Assembly (NCBI GenBank): GCA_040385245.1
Contig: JAZKHT010000008.1
Span: forward strand, 186,001-250,000
Length of the DNA stretch: 64,000 nucleotides
Source: JAZKHT01 sp040385245
GTDB lineage: Bacteria > Pseudomonadota > Alphaproteobacteria > Rhodobacterales > Rhodobacteraceae
Reading direction: 5' to 3'
Positions 25,473 to 34,344 of this stretch are shown piece by piece. Every line of letters begins with the position of its first letter. The first letter of the stretch is position 1. Below the pieces are notes generated by a model. The model did no database searches. It was not told the origin of the DNA and saw only the letters and a list, made by a program, of their open reading frames with translations. The translations under genes were made by a program, and so were the position numbers.

Positions 25473-26549
25473 TTAATGCGGAATTGGTCCGGTGCGTCGA
25501 AAGTCATCGTCCAGCGCGCCTTCGGCCACCAGGGCCTTCAGCTGCGCCAGTCGGTTGTATTTGCGTCCGTTGAAATCGTCGGGGGTCAGGTCCACGGCCT
25601 TGACGGCGGCGAAAATCTGCTCTGCCCCCATTTGTGCATCCCATGTCGCGTGGAAATCCGGGATCAGCCGCTCGATCTTGGCAGAACTGACGCGGTAGGA
25701 TCGGTTGTCCGGCCCCGCTTCGGCGACATAGTCGATGCGCGACCCCGGCACGGTGTCCGCGACAATCTCGGCGATTTCCTTGATCTGATAATTGTTCTCG
25801 GTCCGGCAGACATTGAACGCTTCGGCCCGGATCGCGTCGGCATCGGCATCAAGGGCGGCCAGAAACGCCTTTGCCATGTCCTGCACATGGATGATCGGCC
25901 GCCAGGGTGTGCCATCCGACATCATCAGAATCCGGCCCGAGGTGAAGGCGTGCGCCACCAGATTGTTCAGCACAATGTCAAAGCGCATCCGGGGGCTGGC
26001 CCCATAGGCCGTACCGAAGCGCAGAAAGACCGGGCAGAACCTGTCATCGGCCAGCAGCTTCAAATCGCGCTCTGCCAACACCTTGGACACGCCGTAATCG
26101 GTCTGCGGGTTCAGCGTCGCCGTCTCGTCGATCATGCCGTCGCCCGCTTTGCCGTAGTTCGAGCAACTGGACGCAAAGACAAAGCGGGGCACCCCAGCGG
26201 CCTTGGCGGCGCGGGCCACGTTCAGCGTGCCTTCGTGGTTGATCTGCAAGGTCAGTCCAGGGCGCAACAGCCCCATCGGATCGTTCGACAGCGCCGCCAG
26301 ATGGATCACCGCGTCAAACCCGGCCAGATCCTGTGCTGTCAGATCGCGAACGTCCTTTCCCAGATTGGGAACATCGGAAATGGTCCCGCCTGATGGAAAA
26401 TCGGCCCGGTCAAAGAGATTTATATCGCATCCAGTTACCCGGATTCCCGCCGCGGCCAAGACCGGCGCTGTCACCGTTCCCACGTAGCCCAGATGCCCCG
26501 TCAGCAGGACGTGTTTTTGTTTGCCAGGTTGCCCAAGGACGGTTGCCAT
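25473..26549 (-). CDS. NAD-dependent epimerase/dehydratase (extended SDR)
   Basis: A 358-residue sugar-nucleotide epimerase/dehydratase. LLTGHLGYVG (about residues 14-23) is the NAD motif; VIHLAALS, FASSCSNYGKAG with the catalytic Ser/Thr region, and DYGVSKVLAE with Tyr-x3-Lys follow; RFGTAYG is also typical. The ATG at 26549 has AGGAG upstream. The first 140 bases lie inside the 3' end of rfbF in another frame, an unusually long overlap. It probably acts on the nucleotide sugar that starts with the neighbouring cytidylyltransferase; whether it is a 4,6-dehydratase, epimerase or reductase cannot be told. Confidence 0.88.
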   Translation of the reverse strand: MATVLGQPGKQKHVLLTGHLGYVGTVTAPVLAAAGIRVTGCDINLFDRADFPSGGTISDVPNLGKDVRDLTAQDLAGFDAVIHLAALSNDPMGLLRPGLTLQINHEGTLNVARAAKAAGVPRFVFASSCSNYGKAGDGMIDETATLNPQTDYGVSKVLAERDLKLLADDRFCPVFLRFGTAYGASPRMRFDIVLNNLVAHAFTSGRILMMSDGTPWRPIIHVQDMAKAFLAALDADADAIRAEAFNVCRTENNYQIKEIAEIVADTVPGSRIDYVAEAGPDNRSYRVSSAKIERLIPDFHATWDAQMGAEQIFAAVKAVDLTPDDFNGRKYNRLAQLKALVAEGALDDDFRRTGPIPH

Positions 26550-27321
26550 TTTTCCACATCTCCTCAAGGCGGCGTTTGTCTGCCAAATGATCCATGCAAT
26601 ACCAGAAGCCCCGATGGCGATAGGCCATCAGTTCCCCCATTTCCATCAGTTTGGGCAGCGGCCCGCTTTCCCACATCACGTCATCGCCATTGACCGATTC
26701 AACCGCGTCGAACACGCCGGGTTCAAGAATGAAAAAGCCGCCGTTGATCCAATCGACAGCGGTGGGGGGCTTTTCCTGAAATCCTTCGACCAGACCATCT
26801 TCGCGCACTGACAGATGCCCAAAGGTCGTCAGCGGGTTGACCATGGTGATGGTTGCCAGCTTTCCGTGTGACCGGTGAAACGCCAGCAACGCCGCAAGAT
26901 CGACGTTCGACACCCCGTCGCCATAGGTCAGCATGAACGTCTCGTTGCCCAGATAGGGCCGCAGCCGCGCGATCCGGCCGCCGGTCATCGTCTCGGACCC
27001 CGTGTCGATCATGTCGACGATCCATTGCGGGGTAGGAACCTCGTCCACGCCGGGGGTGTCGGGTTGGTTGTAAAGTTCGCGGTTCTGGAAATCGATCCGG
27101 ATGTTTCCGTTGTATTGGCACAGATTGGCAAAATACTGTTTGATCAGATCGCCCATATGCCCCAGCGCCAGCACAAATTCATTGTGCCCGTAGGCCGAGT
27201 AATGCTGCATGATATGCCATAGGATCGGTCGGTTTCCAATTTCGACCAAGGGTTTGGGACGGACTTGGGTTTCCTCGATCAGCCGTGATCCCTTGCCCCC
27301 CGCAAAAATCGCTACTTTCAA
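26410..27321 (-). CDS. rfbF: Glucose-1-phosphate cytidylyltransferase
   Basis: A 303-residue nucleotidyltransferase that makes CDP-glucose from CTP and glucose 1-phosphate. KVAIFAGGKGSRL with VRPKPLVEIG is the nucleotide-binding start, followed by YGDGVSNVDL and a typical C-terminus ending ...EEMWKNGNRPWATW. The start codon is TTG (27321) with AGGGGG seven bases upstream; no ATG fits. Normal RfbF ends at about residue 257, exactly where the epimerase gene begins at 26549. Here 46 extra residues run on through the epimerase's 5' end, suggesting a lost stop codon or a frameshift. First gene of the seven-gene run. Confidence 0.93.
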   Translation of the reverse strand: MKVAIFAGGKGSRLIEETQVRPKPLVEIGNRPILWHIMQHYSAYGHNEFVLALGHMGDLIKQYFANLCQYNGNIRIDFQNRELYNQPDTPGVDEVPTPQWIVDMIDTGSETMTGGRIARLRPYLGNETFMLTYGDGVSNVDLAALLAFHRSHGKLATITMVNPLTTFGHLSVREDGLVEGFQEKPPTAVDWINGGFFILEPGVFDAVESVNGDDVMWESGPLPKLMEMGELMAYRHRGFWYCMDHLADKRRLEEMWKNGNRPWATWQTKTRPADGASGLRGNGDSAGLGRGGNPGNWMRYKSL

Positions 27322-27510
27322 CGCCGCCCCCTGCCAATAACAATTCTTAAAGCATACCTTGCCGATAGCTTAGGCCAAGATTTCTGGACAATAAAGGCGT
27401 AGTTAAGACTTATTAAAGGACGTGCTGCCCGCTCCGATTGGGGTTGCGTTGACCGATGCGAAGGGTCCGGACCGTTGGTGCGGCACGACCCCTCGGAAGG
27501 GAGCAGGAAA

Positions 27511-27532
27511 ATTCATATAACAACAATTGAAT
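27511..27532. promoter_or_regulatory. AT-rich dyad before the DUF2892-RND operon
   Basis: ATTCA (27511-27515) and TGAAT (27528-27532) form a perfect 5-bp dyad with a 12-base spacer, in an AT-rich patch of otherwise GC-rich DNA 70 bases before the DUF2892 gene; CATAT/ATATG half-sites overlap it. The size suits an ArsR-family dimer. BigR/SqrR-type sulfide sensors use ATTC...GAAT dyads and often control DUF2892 genes, but the usual spacing is shorter, so the link is tentative. Confidence 0.45.
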
Positions 27533-27602
27533 ATGTTTTCGGGATCGACTATATCCGCCGCAGGGGCAGGGTGGGCCTGCCCGCGAAACGGAGAGATTTC
27601 AG

Positions 27603-27791
27603 ATGACCGTCAACCAAGCCGTCACTGCGTTTGCAGGCTTTATGGTGCTGCTGTCGCTGCTGCTTGCCTATACGATTTCGCCGTGGTTTCTGGGGTTGAC
27701 CGCATTTGTCGGCGCCAACCTTCTGCAATCCGCCTTTACCGGGTTCTGCCCTGCCGCGTCGATCTTTCGCGCGCTTGGCCTGCGCAGCTAA
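27603..27791 (+). CDS. Small DUF2892 (YgaP-like) membrane protein
   Basis: A 62-residue protein made of two hydrophobic helices (AFAGFMVLLSLLLAYTI and FLGLTAFVGANLLQSAFTGFCP) with a single Cys in FCPA, the standard DUF2892 layout. In several bacteria such proteins accompany rhodanese or sulfide-response genes; their exact role is unknown. GAGA lies about six bases before the ATG. It is 21 bases ahead of the RND adaptor gene, so the three genes are probably one operon under the dyad at 27511-27532. Confidence 0.85.
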   Translation: MTVNQAVTAFAGFMVLLSLLLAYTISPWFLGLTAFVGANLLQSAFTGFCPAASIFRALGLRS

Positions 27792-27812
27792 CCCCTTTCA
27801 AGGACAAGACCC

Positions 27813-28763
27813 ATGCGCATCCTGACCCTCGGGCTGGCCTTGCTGGTCGCCCTTCCGGCATTTGGTGACACGATCACGCTGCAACCGGTCGAGGTGGCCA
27901 AAGCAAAGGCGCTGTTCGGCCGCGTCGAAAGCCGCTTTGTCGTGCCTGCGCGCAGCCGGATCGGCGGCACGCTGGTGTCGGTTGACGTCTCCGAGGGCAG
28001 CGAGGTGACCGCAGGGCAGGTGATCGCCACCATCGTCGATGAAAAGCTGTCGTTGCAACTGTCGGCGGCAGACTCGCGTCTGGCGGCGGCGCGGTCGGAA
28101 CTGGCCAACGCCACGACGGAACTGACCCGGAACGAGGCACTGCTGGACCGCGGGGCCACCACGGCGCAGCGGGTCGATCTGTTGCGCACCAGCGTCGAGG
28201 TGGCGCAGAACGCGGTGGCAGAGTTGGAATCGTCCCGCGCCGTGATCCAGCAGCAGATGGCTGAAGGGTCTGTTCTTGCCCCCGCCGCCGGGCGCGTGCT
28301 GACCGTGCCCAAACGGTTGGGAGAGGTGGTGATGCCCGGCGAACCCGTCGCCACCGTGGCGGGGGGCGGTGTGTTTCTGCGGCTGGCAATCCCGGAACGG
28401 CACGCAAGCGAATTGTCCACCGGCGCAAAGGTGACGCTGGACGATGGCGAAGGTGTCATCGAAAAGGTCTATCCCCAGATCGAAGAGGGGCGCGTGATCG
28501 TCGATGTGGCGGTTGATGGTCTGTCCGACACATTCATCGGACAGCGCATCCTTGTTCAGGTGCCCGTCGGCATGCGCACCGCGCTGGTGGTGCCGCAACA
28601 GGCGATCCGCCACACCTCCGGCCTGGATCTAGTGGCGATCCAGTCGGACGGGGGCAGCCATGACGTCACGGTCGTGCCCGGCCCGATCGTGACCACGGCG
28701 GATGGTCCGATGCGCGAAGTGCTGACCGGCTTGCGCGCCGGTGACATGGTGGTGCTGCCATGA
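27813..28763 (+). CDS. RND efflux periplasmic adaptor subunit (MFP)
   Basis: A 316-residue membrane-fusion protein. It starts with a signal peptide (MRILTLGLALLVALPAFG), then a lipoyl/barrel-sandwich half (GGTLVSVDVSEGSEVTAGQVIATI), a helical hairpin at about residues 80-145 (AAARSELANATTELTRNEALL), the second lipoyl half (GSVLAPAAGRVL), and beta-barrel segments. It is short for the family, where about 350-400 residues are usual. No lipobox Cys is present, so it is probably soluble in the periplasm. Its stop overlaps the permease start (ATGA 28760-28763). No outer-membrane channel gene is nearby, so a shared TolC is assumed. Confidence 0.9.
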   Translation: MRILTLGLALLVALPAFGDTITLQPVEVAKAKALFGRVESRFVVPARSRIGGTLVSVDVSEGSEVTAGQVIATIVDEKLSLQLSAADSRLAAARSELANATTELTRNEALLDRGATTAQRVDLLRTSVEVAQNAVAELESSRAVIQQQMAEGSVLAPAAGRVLTVPKRLGEVVMPGEPVATVAGGGVFLRLAIPERHASELSTGAKVTLDDGEGVIEKVYPQIEEGRVIVDVAVDGLSDTFIGQRILVQVPVGMRTALVVPQQAIRHTSGLDLVAIQSDGGSHDVTVVPGPIVTTADGPMREVLTGLRAGDMVVLP

Positions 28764-31700
28764 GCGCGCCCCGTCTTGGCATCGCGGGCGCTCTGACCCG
28801 CGCCTTCATAACCTCGCCGCTGACGCCGCTGGCGCTGTTCGCAGCACTGATCCTTGGCATGGTGGCGCTGATCACCCTGCCGCGCGAGGAAGAGCCGCAG
28901 ATTTCCGTGCCGATGGTCGACATCCACCTGCAAGCCGATGGCCTGCGCGCCGAAGACGCCGTTAAGTTGGTGACAGAACCACTGGAAACCATTGTCAAAT
29001 CCATTCCCGGCGTCGAACACGTCTATTCCCAGACGCAAGACGACCGCACCATGGTCACCGCCCGGTTCGAAGTGGGCACCTCGTCCGATGCGGCCATCCT
29101 GCGCGTCCATGAAAAAGTGCGCGCCAACATGGACCGCATCCCCCGCGGCATCCCCGAACCGCTGATCGTCGGGCGCAGCATCGACGATGTGGCGATCCTT
29201 GTGTTGACCCTTGCGCCCAAGCCCGAAGTGGCCGACCGCTGGACCGCCGCCGATCTGACCCGCGTCGCGCGGCAGGTGCAGGTGCAGATCTCGGCCCTGC
29301 CCGAAATCGGTCTGACCTATATCGTCGGCGACACCCCCGAGGAAATCCGCATCCAGCCCGACCCGCAGCGCCTGGCCCAGATGGGCCTGACCTTGCAGGC
29401 CCTGACGGGCAAGGTGTCGGGGGCGAACCGTGCCTTTTCGGTGGGTATGCTGCGCGAAGACGGCCAGCAAATCGGCCTGTCGGTGGGAGAAACCCTTACC
29501 GATCTGGCCGAGATTGAAAACCTGCTGGTCACGACCCGCGATGGCCGCCCGGTCTATCTGCGCGACGTGGCCGACGTGACCCTGACCACCGACACGACCG
29601 AGGCGCGGGTGTTCCAGCTTGACCGCAGCGACACCGGATTTTCCCGCGTGCCCGCCGTGTCGCTGGCTGTGGCCAAGCGTCCCGGTGCCAATGCGGTGAC
29701 GATCGGTGAAGAAATCCATCACGCCGTCGCACGGCTGGAAGGAACGGTGATCCCGGATGATCTGACAGTCCACATCACCCGCGACTATGGAGAGACGGCC
29801 AATGAAAAGGCCAATGAACTGCTGTTCCACCTGGCCCTTGCCACCCTGTCCATCGTGGCGCTGGTCTGGGTCGCGATCGGCTGGCGCGAGGCGCTGGTGG
29901 TGCTGATCGTGATTCCGGTCACCATCCTGCTGACGTTGTTTGCCGCCCGGATCATGGGCTATACGCTGAACCGGGTCAGTCTGTTCGCGCTGATCTTTTC
30001 CATCGGTATTCTGGTCGATGACGCCATCGTGGTGATCGAGAATATCGCCCGTCACTGGGGGATGCGCGACGGACGGTCCCGCCGCGACGCCGCCATTGAT
30101 GCAGTGGGCGAGGTGGGCAATCCCACCATCGTGGCAACGCTGACGGTGGTTGCAGCCTTGCTGCCGATGCTGTTCGTGTCCGGCATGATGGGCCCTTACA
30201 TGAGCCCGATCCCCGCCAATGCCTCGGCCGCGATGGTGTTTTCGTTCTTTGTTGCGGTGATGATCACACCTTGGCTGATGCTGAAATTCGGCAAGGCGCA
30301 TGATGCAGCCCATGGGGGCGATCATGGCGGCCATGATGAAGACGGCGGCATCCTTGGCCGCGCCTACCGCGTCGTGGCCCGGCCCATCCTTGCGTCAAAA
30401 GCGCGGGCCTGGACGTTCCTGATGGTCGTCCTGTTCGCCACGGTCGCGTCGATGGGGCTGTTCTACACCAAGGCGGTCACGGTCAAGCTGCTGCCCTTCG
30501 ACAACAAATCCGAACTGTCGGTGACGCTGGACCTGCCGCGCGGCACGTCCGTGGAAGAAACCGACCGCGTGTTGCAAGATATCGCGGCGGCCCTGGCCCC
30601 GGTGTCGGAAATCCTGTCGATCCAGTCCCATGCGGGAACGGCGGCCCCCTTCAACTTCAACGGGCTTGTGCGCCATTCCTATCTGCGTGCCGAACCGCGG
30701 ATGGGGGATTTGCAGATCAACCTGACGCCAAAGGCGGATCGTGACCGCGAAAGCCATGATGTCGCGCTTGATTTGCGGGCGCGTGTCACGGCGCTGGACC
30801 TGCCGACAGGTGCGCGCGTCAAGGTGGTTGAACCGCCGCCCGGCCCGCCCGTGATGTCCACCCTGCTGGCCGAGGTGTACGGCCCCGATGCCGAAACCCG
30901 CCGCGCCGTCGCCGACAAGGTGCGCGAGGCGTTCCAGACCGTGCCCTATATCGTCGACATCGACGACAGCTATGGCACGCCCGCAGAACGGCTGCGGGTG
31001 ACGCTGGACGATGCGAACCTGAACTTTCACCGAGTGGAGCAGGGCGATGTGTTTGACACCATTGACCTTTTGTACAACGGGGTGACGGTCGGCTATTCGC
31101 ACCGGTCTGAGGGGCGTCAGCCCATCCCGATCCGGCTTGCCCCGTCCAAGGCGCAGCAGGTGATGGATCAGACAACCCTTGTCACACCCGTTCCCGCCAA
31201 CTTGTTGCCCGGTGACCGCAGCGTGGTGGAACTGGGGGATGTGGTGACCGTGGCGCGCGAAACCGCGTCTTTCCCGATCTACCGCCACAACGGCACACCC
31301 GCCGAAATGGTCACGGCAGAGCTTGCCGGTGAATTCGAGGCGCCGCTGTATGGCCAGATCGCCGTGGGCCGCGCCATCGAGGCCGCCGATTGGGGCGATC
31401 TGCCGAAACCCGTGATCCGCCAGCACGGCCAACCCGATGACACCAGCGCACCCGTCTTGCTGTGGGACGGCGAATGGGATGTGACTTGGGTCACCTTCCG
31501 CGACATGGGGGCGGCGTTCATGGTGGCGCTGGTGGGGATTTACATCCTTGTCGTGATGCAGTTCGGATCGTTCAAACTGCCGCTTGTCGTGCTGACGCCC
31601 GTGCCGCTGACGTTCATCGGCATCCTGCTGGGGCATTGGCTGTTCGGCGCACCGTTTTCGGCCACATCAATGATCGGCTTTATCGCGCTTGCGGGGATCA

Positions 31701-31975
31701 TCGTGCGCAACTCGATTCTGCTGGTGGACTTCATCCGCCACGCAGCCCCCGGCAAACCCCTGCGCGACGTGCTGATCGAGGCGGGGTCGATCCGGTTCAA
31801 GCCGATCCTGCTGACCGCCCTTGCCGCGATGATCGGGGCCGTCACCATCCTGACCGACCCGATCTTTCAGGGGCTGGCGATTTCGCTGCTGTTCGGCCTT
31901 GCGTCATCCACGATCCTGACGGTGCTGGTGATCCCCGCGATCTACATCGCCCTGCGCGGAGAGCGGGCCGCATAA
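28760..31975 (+). CDS. RND efflux permease, AcrB-like, with His-rich loop
   Basis: A 1071-residue inner-membrane proton antiporter with twelve helices and two large periplasmic loops. The TM4 motif ILVDDAIVVIEN holds the proton-relay pair Asp420-Asp421 (Asp407-408 in AcrB). A loop after TM6, residues 513-530, carries His514, His518, His522 and His525 with Asp and Gly between, an unusual likely metal-binding patch. The C-terminus ends in GERAA. It is translated together with the adaptor. The substrate is unknown; the loop and the DUF2892 neighbour hint at metals or sulfur stress, while the overall sequence is closer to hydrophobe-type pumps. Confidence 0.93.
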   Translation: MSAPRLGIAGALTRAFITSPLTPLALFAALILGMVALITLPREEEPQISVPMVDIHLQADGLRAEDAVKLVTEPLETIVKSIPGVEHVYSQTQDDRTMVTARFEVGTSSDAAILRVHEKVRANMDRIPRGIPEPLIVGRSIDDVAILVLTLAPKPEVADRWTAADLTRVARQVQVQISALPEIGLTYIVGDTPEEIRIQPDPQRLAQMGLTLQALTGKVSGANRAFSVGMLREDGQQIGLSVGETLTDLAEIENLLVTTRDGRPVYLRDVADVTLTTDTTEARVFQLDRSDTGFSRVPAVSLAVAKRPGANAVTIGEEIHHAVARLEGTVIPDDLTVHITRDYGETANEKANELLFHLALATLSIVALVWVAIGWREALVVLIVIPVTILLTLFAARIMGYTLNRVSLFALIFSIGILVDDAIVVIENIARHWGMRDGRSRRDAAIDAVGEVGNPTIVATLTVVAALLPMLFVSGMMGPYMSPIPANASAAMVFSFFVAVMITPWLMLKFGKAHDAAHGGDHGGHDEDGGILGRAYRVVARPILASKARAWTFLMVVLFATVASMGLFYTKAVTVKLLPFDNKSELSVTLDLPRGTSVEETDRVLQDIAAALAPVSEILSIQSHAGTAAPFNFNGLVRHSYLRAEPRMGDLQINLTPKADRDRESHDVALDLRARVTALDLPTGARVKVVEPPPGPPVMSTLLAEVYGPDAETRRAVADKVREAFQTVPYIVDIDDSYGTPAERLRVTLDDANLNFHRVEQGDVFDTIDLLYNGVTVGYSHRSEGRQPIPIRLAPSKAQQVMDQTTLVTPVPANLLPGDRSVVELGDVVTVARETASFPIYRHNGTPAEMVTAELAGEFEAPLYGQIAVGRAIEAADWGDLPKPVIRQHGQPDDTSAPVLLWDGEWDVTWVTFRDMGAAFMVALVGIYILVVMQFGSFKLPLVVLTPVPLTFIGILLGHWLFGAPFSATSMIGFIALAGIIVRNSILLVDFIRHAAPGKPLRDVLIEAGSIRFKPILLTALAAMIGAVTILTDPIFQGLAISLLFGLASSTILTVLVIPAIYIALRGERAA

Positions 31976-32013
31976 CCCCGCGATTGGTCGCGCCAGGCCA
32001 TCAATGCAGATCG

Positions 32014-32043
32014 TCAGGCCCCGACCCGAATGTCGGGGCCTGA
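32014..32043. terminator. 12-bp perfect hairpin after the RND operon
   Basis: TCAGGCCCCGAC (32014-32025) pairs perfectly with GTCGGGGCCTGA (32032-32043) around CCGAAT, 38 bases after the permease stop. No T-run follows, so it is either a weak terminator or an mRNA 3'-end stabiliser. A perfect 12-bp palindrome, AACGATATCGTT, follows at 32047-32058, ahead of the response-regulator gene. Confidence 0.6.
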
Positions 32044-32167
32044 CTGAACGATATCGTTTGCATTTCCGTTAACCTTCGTCACCATCATCCCGGCGGTCGT
32101 TTGGGGAAGCGGCTGCCCCTCTGTGCGTAAGGGGTGTGTTGCGACAGGGAACACGAAAGGCGGGGAC

Positions 32168-32557
32168 ATGGCCGGATTGCGGAAGATTTTACACGTTGAG
32201 GACGACGAAGACATTCTTCAGATCGTCCAGCTTTCCCTTGAATCTTTGGGCGGGTTTGACGTGCTGCAATGCGCGTCCGGGGCCGAGGCCATTGAAAAAG
32301 CAGCCGCTTTTGCGCCCGACCTGATTTTGATCGACTTCATGATGCCGGGAATGAACGGTCTGGTCACCTTGCAGGAACTGCGCAAGATCGACAGTCTGGC
32401 CGACGTTCCCGCCATCTTCATGTCCGCCAAAAACCTGGCGATCGAGGGGGACGAAGTTTTGCGCGCTTCGGTGATCGGCAGCATCCAGAAACCGTTCGAT
32501 GCAATGGGTCTGCCGGACAAGGTATTGAAGATATGGCAGCAATCGGGGCGCGGCTAA
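32168..32557 (+). CDS. Single-domain response regulator (CheY-like)
   Basis: A 129-residue protein made only of a receiver domain. HVEDDEDIL has the acidic pocket (Glu11, Asp12, Asp13), LILIDFMMPGMNG the phosphoacceptor Asp56, and SIQKPFD the conserved Lys. With no output domain it must act by binding a partner or as a phosphate shuttle. ATG 32168 has GGCGGGG upstream. Its last four bases overlap the end of the convergent Hpt gene, and the histidine kinase lies just beyond, so it is a plausible partner in that phosphorelay. Confidence 0.9.
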   Translation: MAGLRKILHVEDDEDILQIVQLSLESLGGFDVLQCASGAEAIEKAAAFAPDLILIDFMMPGMNGLVTLQELRKIDSLADVPAIFMSAKNLAIEGDEVLRASVIGSIQKPFDAMGLPDKVLKIWQQSGRG

Positions 32558-32889
32558 GCGGTCTCGATCAGGCCCTGCATGGCACGGTGAACGGCAACCA
32601 TCACGGGCAGAACCTCGTGGTGGCCAAACAGCATCTTGCCGGCAAGGCACTGACGGATGGCGTCTTCGGCTTCGGCGGCGGCCTCTCCCAGTTCGTGAAA
32701 CCCAAAGGTGGGGGCCACGCCGCGCACGCGGTGCAGTTCCGATTGCAGGTCCTGCAACGCGGGCAGGTCGTTGTCGCCATTTTCGATCCGGTCGATCAAG
32801 TCGCCGATTTCGCGCGCCTTTTCGGGCAGGCCGTTCAGATAATTCTGACGGAACTGAAGGATGCGCTGTTCAAATTCGATCTGAAGCAC
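32554..32889 (-). CDS. Hpt-domain phosphotransfer protein
   Basis: A 111-residue all-helical protein. ELHRVRGVAPTFGFHELGEAA matches the Hpt signature, with His53 as the phosphoacceptor followed by Arg-Gly. It could pass phosphate between the kinase next door (which has no receiver of its own) and the two response regulators of the island. It starts with GTG five bases after the kinase stop, so the two are co-transcribed. It ends in a four-base convergent overlap with the single-domain response regulator. Confidence 0.82.
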   Translation of the reverse strand: MLQIEFEQRILQFRQNYLNGLPEKAREIGDLIDRIENGDNDLPALQDLQSELHRVRGVAPTFGFHELGEAAAEAEDAIRQCLAGKMLFGHHEVLPVMVAVHRAMQGLIETA

Positions 32890-32894
32890 GGTCG

Positions 32895-34319
32895 TCAGGG
32901 CCTTGTGATGGGAAGCTGGATGAAGAAGGTGGTGCCTTCGCCAAGGCGGCTGACATAGTCAATCACCCCGTCATGCGCTGTCATGATTTCCTGCGCGATG
33001 GACAAGCCAAGCCCGGTGCCGCCGTGGCTGCGGCGGTCGGAACTGTCAACCTGGCTGAACCGGCCAAACACCTTTTCGCGCGAGTTTTCGGGGATACCGA
33101 TGCCGGAATCGGTGACGGACACGCGCACATCGCCCCCGGACTGTTCGATGGAAATCTCGACCGTCCCGCCCCGACGCGAGAATTTGACCGCATTGGACAA
33201 CAGGTTGTCAAACACCTGCAACAGCCGGTCATGGTCGGCCCGCACCAGCATGGCCCTTTCGGGCGGATCAAACTGCACGGTGATGCCAAAGCCGTCGGCA
33301 AAGACGCCGATGCTGCCCGCCGCCTCTTTCACCACGTCGCCGATATCGATCAACTCGAACCGATAGGTCATCTGACCCGATTCCAGTTTCTGCAAGTCCA
33401 GAAGATCGTTGATCAGCATCGACAGGCGGACCGAGTTCTTGTGCGCAATCTCAAGGATGCTGGTCGCCCGGTCGGGGTCGGTCTTGAACGCACCGCTGCG
33501 CAACAGGCTGAGCGCGCCATTGATCGACGTAAGCGGCGTGCGCAATTCGTGGCTGACCACGGACACGAACTGCGACTTCACCTCGTAGGCGGCTTGGGCG
33601 CGGTCACGCTCCAATCGCAATTCATCCAATTGATCCAAACCTTTGCGATACAAACGTAAGAAAATGAATGAACATTCCAGCACGAAGTACAGAACAAAGA
33701 TCACGGTCGCGAATTGCAGCCACAGAACCGAGTCAAACGGCGGGCGGACGACCCAGATGTCGTGGATCGGGATGTACAAAAAGACCGCGCCATAGATCAG
33801 CAGCCGGACCGCCAGAACCTGCGGCAGCTGGTGATTGTTGACGGCCGCGAACAGCCCTGCGGCGAACAGAAAGAACAGCGGCGTGAAGTGGGACGAAATC
33901 CCTTCCATATAGGCCACGATATACACGAACAGGCTGACCGAAATCGAACTGAGCGTCGATGTCATCAACAGCAGTCGCAGATACCGCCGCCCTTCGCGGT
34001 AGCTGCCGCCTTCCCAGGCGACGACCTTGCGCGACACCATGGTGTCCAGGAATTCGGTCAACTGGCAAAAGGCATAGCAGGCCGCCGACACCTGCGCGCT
34101 GTAGTAGATGCCGCACAGCATGGCCGCCGCCAGATAAATGCTTTGGCGTTTCCAATACAGCTCGATCCCGCCGCTGACGAAATCCTTCAGCTGCTTTTCC
34201 AGACGCTTCGCACGACCCGGCTTGCGCGACAGGCCGTACAGCAACCGGTCGGTCCAGCGCATCAGCACGGGCCAGCGTGTGGCCGCGCGTGCTTTTCTTT
34301 GTTGGGTCGCGAAGGTCAT
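32895..34319 (-). CDS. Membrane sensor histidine kinase
   Basis: A 474-residue kinase. About residues 50-225 hold five to six hydrophobic helices (SIYLAAAMLCGIYYSAQVSA, LSSISVSLFVYIVAYM, LFFLFAAGLFAAVNN, VLWLQFATVIFVLYFVLE) with short loops, so sensing is probably within the membrane. A coiled coil leads to HisKA (FVSVVSHELRTPLTS) and a complete ATPase domain: DNLLSNAVKFS (N box), VTDSGIGIP (G1), FSQVDSSDRRSHGGTGLGLS (F/G2). No receiver domain is fused. It is second in a leftward operon with the small protein at 34345 and the Hpt gene. The signal is unknown; the adjacent AHL synthase makes a lipophilic signal a reasonable guess. Confidence 0.92.
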   Translation of the reverse strand: MTFATQQRKARAATRWPVLMRWTDRLLYGLSRKPGRAKRLEKQLKDFVSGGIELYWKRQSIYLAAAMLCGIYYSAQVSAACYAFCQLTEFLDTMVSRKVVAWEGGSYREGRRYLRLLLMTSTLSSISVSLFVYIVAYMEGISSHFTPLFFLFAAGLFAAVNNHQLPQVLAVRLLIYGAVFLYIPIHDIWVVRPPFDSVLWLQFATVIFVLYFVLECSFIFLRLYRKGLDQLDELRLERDRAQAAYEVKSQFVSVVSHELRTPLTSINGALSLLRSGAFKTDPDRATSILEIAHKNSVRLSMLINDLLDLQKLESGQMTYRFELIDIGDVVKEAAGSIGVFADGFGITVQFDPPERAMLVRADHDRLLQVFDNLLSNAVKFSRRGGTVEISIEQSGGDVRVSVTDSGIGIPENSREKVFGRFSQVDSSDRRSHGGTGLGLSIAQEIMTAHDGVIDYVSRLGEGTTFFIQLPITRP

Positions 34320-34344
34320 TCAAATGCCTGTCATGGCTAACATT

